From Paragemmobacter amnigenus (lineage in GTDB: Bacteria; Pseudomonadota; Alphaproteobacteria; Rhodobacterales; Rhodobacteraceae), in the NCBI RefSeq assembly GCF_009908265.2, contig NZ_JAAATX020000001.1, positions 408,153-472,152 on the forward strand: a DNA stretch of 64,000 nt, written 5' to 3'. The position numbers and the translations under genes were made by a program. Positions 62,424-64,000 of this stretch are shown piece after piece (position 1 is the stretch's first letter; each line of letters opens with the position of its first letter). Under the pieces are notes generated by a model. It was not told the DNA's origin. It saw nothing but the letters and a program-made list of their open reading frames with translations, and did not search any database.

Positions 62424-62535
62424 TAGGGTGGCGGCCGCACCGCGGGGTGGCTGCACGTATACGTGCGGCCGCCCCGTGGGGGCGGTGCGGCCGCCACCCG
62501 GGCCTTTGGGGCCCGGGTGGGACCCGACCGGTTCG
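62424..62535 (+). repeat. Compound hairpin repeat, copy 3
   Basis: Outer stem GGGTGGCGGCCGCACCGC (62426-62443) pairs perfectly with 62482-62499; the inner hairpin has the tip CACGTATACGTG; a second hairpin ACCCGGGCC/GGCCCGGGT and the tail GACCCGACCGGTTCGCC follow. It differs from copy 1 by paired substitutions that keep the stems. It lies 32 bases after gpt. The remaining bases to 62678 hold no gene that I can see. Confidence 0.85.
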
Positions 62536-62678
62536 CCCAAACCCCCCTCCCTCCCCTCCATTCCGCACACCCTCACCCGCCACCCTGTCGCAAACGATGC
62601 GCATCCCGCGCAAAATGGCGGTCGCACCCTGCCCGTTCCGGCCCTAGACTGCCCCCGAACCGCGAACCGGAGCCTTCC

Positions 62679-63872
62679 ATGACCCTGCCCCTGAACCCCG
62701 CAATGGCCGCCACCGAACCCCCGCCGGTGATGGAGGCACGCCGCTGGCTTCAGGGTGCCACCTTCCCCGCTGACCGGCCCCTCATCAATGTCAGTCAGGC
62801 CGCGCCTGTCGACCCGCCGCCCATTGCCCTGCGTCAGGCCATCGCCGATGCGGCGCTGACCAATGACGCGGCCCATCTCTACGGCCCCGTCCTCGGCCTG
62901 CCCGAACTCCGCGCCGAAATCGCCGCGCAATGGTCCGCCGCCTATGACGGCACCATCACGCCCGACCAGACCGCCATCACGCAGGGCTGCAATCAGGCCT
63001 TCACCGCCGTCATGTCCACCCTCGCGGGCGCGGGGGACGAGGTGATCCTTCCCACCCCGTGGTATTTCAACCACAAGATGTGGCTCGACATGCAGGGCGT
63101 CAAAGCCGTCCCCCTGCCCGCCGGCGCGGGACTGATCCCCGAGGCCGAGGCGGCATCCCGCCTCATCACGCCGCGCACCCGCGCCATCGTGCTGGTCAGC
63201 CCCAACAACCCCGGCGGATCCGAATATCCCGCCGAAACGCTGGCCGCCTTCCGCGACCTCGCCCGCGCCAACAACCTCGCGCTCATCGTCGACGAAACCT
63301 ACCGCGACTTCGACAGCCGCCATTCCTATGAAACGGGTGGCCGCCCCCACGACCTCTTCACCGATCCCGACTGGTCCGACACGCTCATCCAGCTCTACAG
63401 CTTCTCCAAGGCCTACCGCCTGACCGGCCACCGCGTGGGTGCCATCGTCGCCAACGCCGCCCGTCTTGCCGAGGTCGAGAAATTCCTCGACACCGTCGCC
63501 ATCTGCCCGTCGCAACTGGGCCAGATCGGCGCGCTCTGGGGGATGCGGAACCTCGCGCAATGGGTCGCGGGCGAACGGGCCGAAATCCTCGCCCGCCGCG
63601 CCGCGATGACGGGGGGATTCGCCGCGCTGGAAGACTGGAAGCTCCTCGGCTGCGGCGCCTATTTCGCCTATGTCGAACACCCCTACCCGATGTCCTCGGT
63701 CGACCTCGCCCGCCGCCTCGTGCACGAAGCCTCGATCCTCATGCTGCCCGGCACCATGTTCCAGCCCGACGACAGCGCCGAAGGCCGCCGCCAGCTCCGC
63801 ATCGCCTTCGCCAATATCGACGCCGCAGGCATCGCCGACCTCTTCCGCCGCCTCGCCACGCTGCGCCGCTAG
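62679..63872 (+). CDS. PLP-dependent class I aminotransferase
   Basis: A 397-residue aminotransferase. The PLP lysine is in 'LYSFSKAYRLTGHRVG'; 'LVSPNNPGGSEYPAETL' and 'IVDETYRDF' are the cofactor-binding segments of fold type I. The substrate is likely aspartate, aromatic or another amino acid, but it cannot be resolved. The stop codon is immediately followed by the left end of an IS481-like element, so its last codons could have been altered by the insertion. Confidence 0.9.
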   Translation: MTLPLNPAMAATEPPPVMEARRWLQGATFPADRPLINVSQAAPVDPPPIALRQAIADAALTNDAAHLYGPVLGLPELRAEIAAQWSAAYDGTITPDQTAITQGCNQAFTAVMSTLAGAGDEVILPTPWYFNHKMWLDMQGVKAVPLPAGAGLIPEAEAASRLITPRTRAIVLVSPNNPGGSEYPAETLAAFRDLARANNLALIVDETYRDFDSRHSYETGGRPHDLFTDPDWSDTLIQLYSFSKAYRLTGHRVGAIVANAARLAEVEKFLDTVAICPSQLGQIGALWGMRNLAQWVAGERAEILARRAAMTGGFAALEDWKLLGCGAYFAYVEHPYPMSSVDLARRLVHEASILMLPGTMFQPDDSAEGRRQLRIAFANIDAAGIADLFRRLATLRR

Positions 63873-63873
63873 G

Positions 63874-64000
63874 TGTGAATTCTCGGGAGGTTGTTCACCC
63901 GAAGCGGGGTTAGGCTGCAATCGCCAAACTCCAGCCGAGGATTCCGCAGGATGAACAACCCGCACCAAGGTGCCCGCCTTACCGTCTACAGTCGAGAGCA
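63874..64000 (+). mobile_element. Left end of an IS481-like insertion sequence (cut by window edge)
   Basis: From TGTGAATTCTCGGGAGGTTG the sequence looks like an IS481-type left end (TGT start), followed by a short leader and the start of a transposase-like reading frame. It starts one base after the aminotransferase stop codon. The target duplication and right end lie outside the window, so the boundary is a best guess. Confidence 0.6.
63951..64000 (+). CDS. Transposase N-terminus, IS481-like (partial)
   Basis: Sixteen codons only: MNNPHQGARLTVYSRE, running off the edge. This start pattern (Asn/His/Ala-Arg-Leu-Thr then Ser-Arg-Glu) is that of IS481-family transposases, where a helix-turn-helix follows. 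The identification rests on few residues. Confidence 0.55.
   Translation, partial: MNNPHQGARLTVYSRE

Overview
The window is high-GC DNA (about two thirds G+C) from an alphaproteobacterium, almost certainly a member of the Rhodobacteraceae (Roseobacter/Rhodobacter group). Markers are the F1-ATPase zeta inhibitor, the alphaproteobacterial SspB, a DddQ-type DMSP lyase cupin, and a trimethylamine/TMAO/dimethylamine oxidation island (Tmm, Tdm, DmmDABC) typical of roseobacters. Most of it is ordinary chromosome with tightly packed genes on both strands. Long open frames opposite real genes are by-products of the base composition. No rRNA, CRISPR array or prophage was seen. One tRNA-Pro(TGG) is present, and the left end of an IS481-like element starts at the right edge.

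Layout. 1-13 kb: purine synthesis (purS partial, purC), F1-ATPase zeta, betaine-homocysteine methyltransferase, aspartokinase, a DMT transporter, PTS-Ntr enzyme I, EcsC, a GNAT, a flavin reductase, a DddQ-like cupin, and MTA phosphorylase and apt (adenine salvage). 13-24 kb: chromate transporter, SspB, fumarase C with three small downstream genes, a P450/hydrolase pair, CcdA, a TusA-like protein and RNase E. 24-28 kb: a DctB/DctD two-component pair and purQ. 28-40.4 kb: the methylated-amine island, with Tmm, an APC permease, DmmD-A-B-C, a GlxA/AraC regulator, a DMT transporter and Tdm. 40.7-45.6 kb: a signalling locus with a response regulator carrying a degenerate GGDEF domain, a LuxI synthase, a membrane histidine kinase, an Hpt protein and a receiver protein. 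45.8-55.7 kb: an amine uptake and oxidation locus (aldehyde dehydrogenase, LuxR-type regulator, PotABCD-like ABC transporter, nitrilase, TMADH-family flavoprotein, XRE-cupin regulator). 55.7-64 kb: SelO, an Rrf2 regulator, tRNA-Pro, DUF192, a double cold-shock protein, pdxH, fabI, a LysE exporter, gpt, an aminotransferase and the IS edge.

How the genes work together. The island can plausibly take trimethylamine to TMAO (Tmm), TMAO to dimethylamine plus formaldehyde/C1-folate (Tdm), and dimethylamine to methylamine (Dmm), with an APC permease as candidate importer. The downstream glutamate-dependent methylamine genes and folate C1-oxidation genes are not in the window. The Pot/TMADH-like locus looks like a second amine route: its flavoprotein keeps the cysteinyl-FMN cysteine of trimethylamine dehydrogenase but has Gln where TMADH has Tyr60.

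The most unusual non-coding content is structural. There are three copies of a roughly 110-base compound hairpin repeat downstream of plus-strand genes, with compensatory base-pair changes between copies; two clusters of a second palindrome family at gene 3' ends; and A-rich near-palindromes upstream of several genes of the methylated-amine island.
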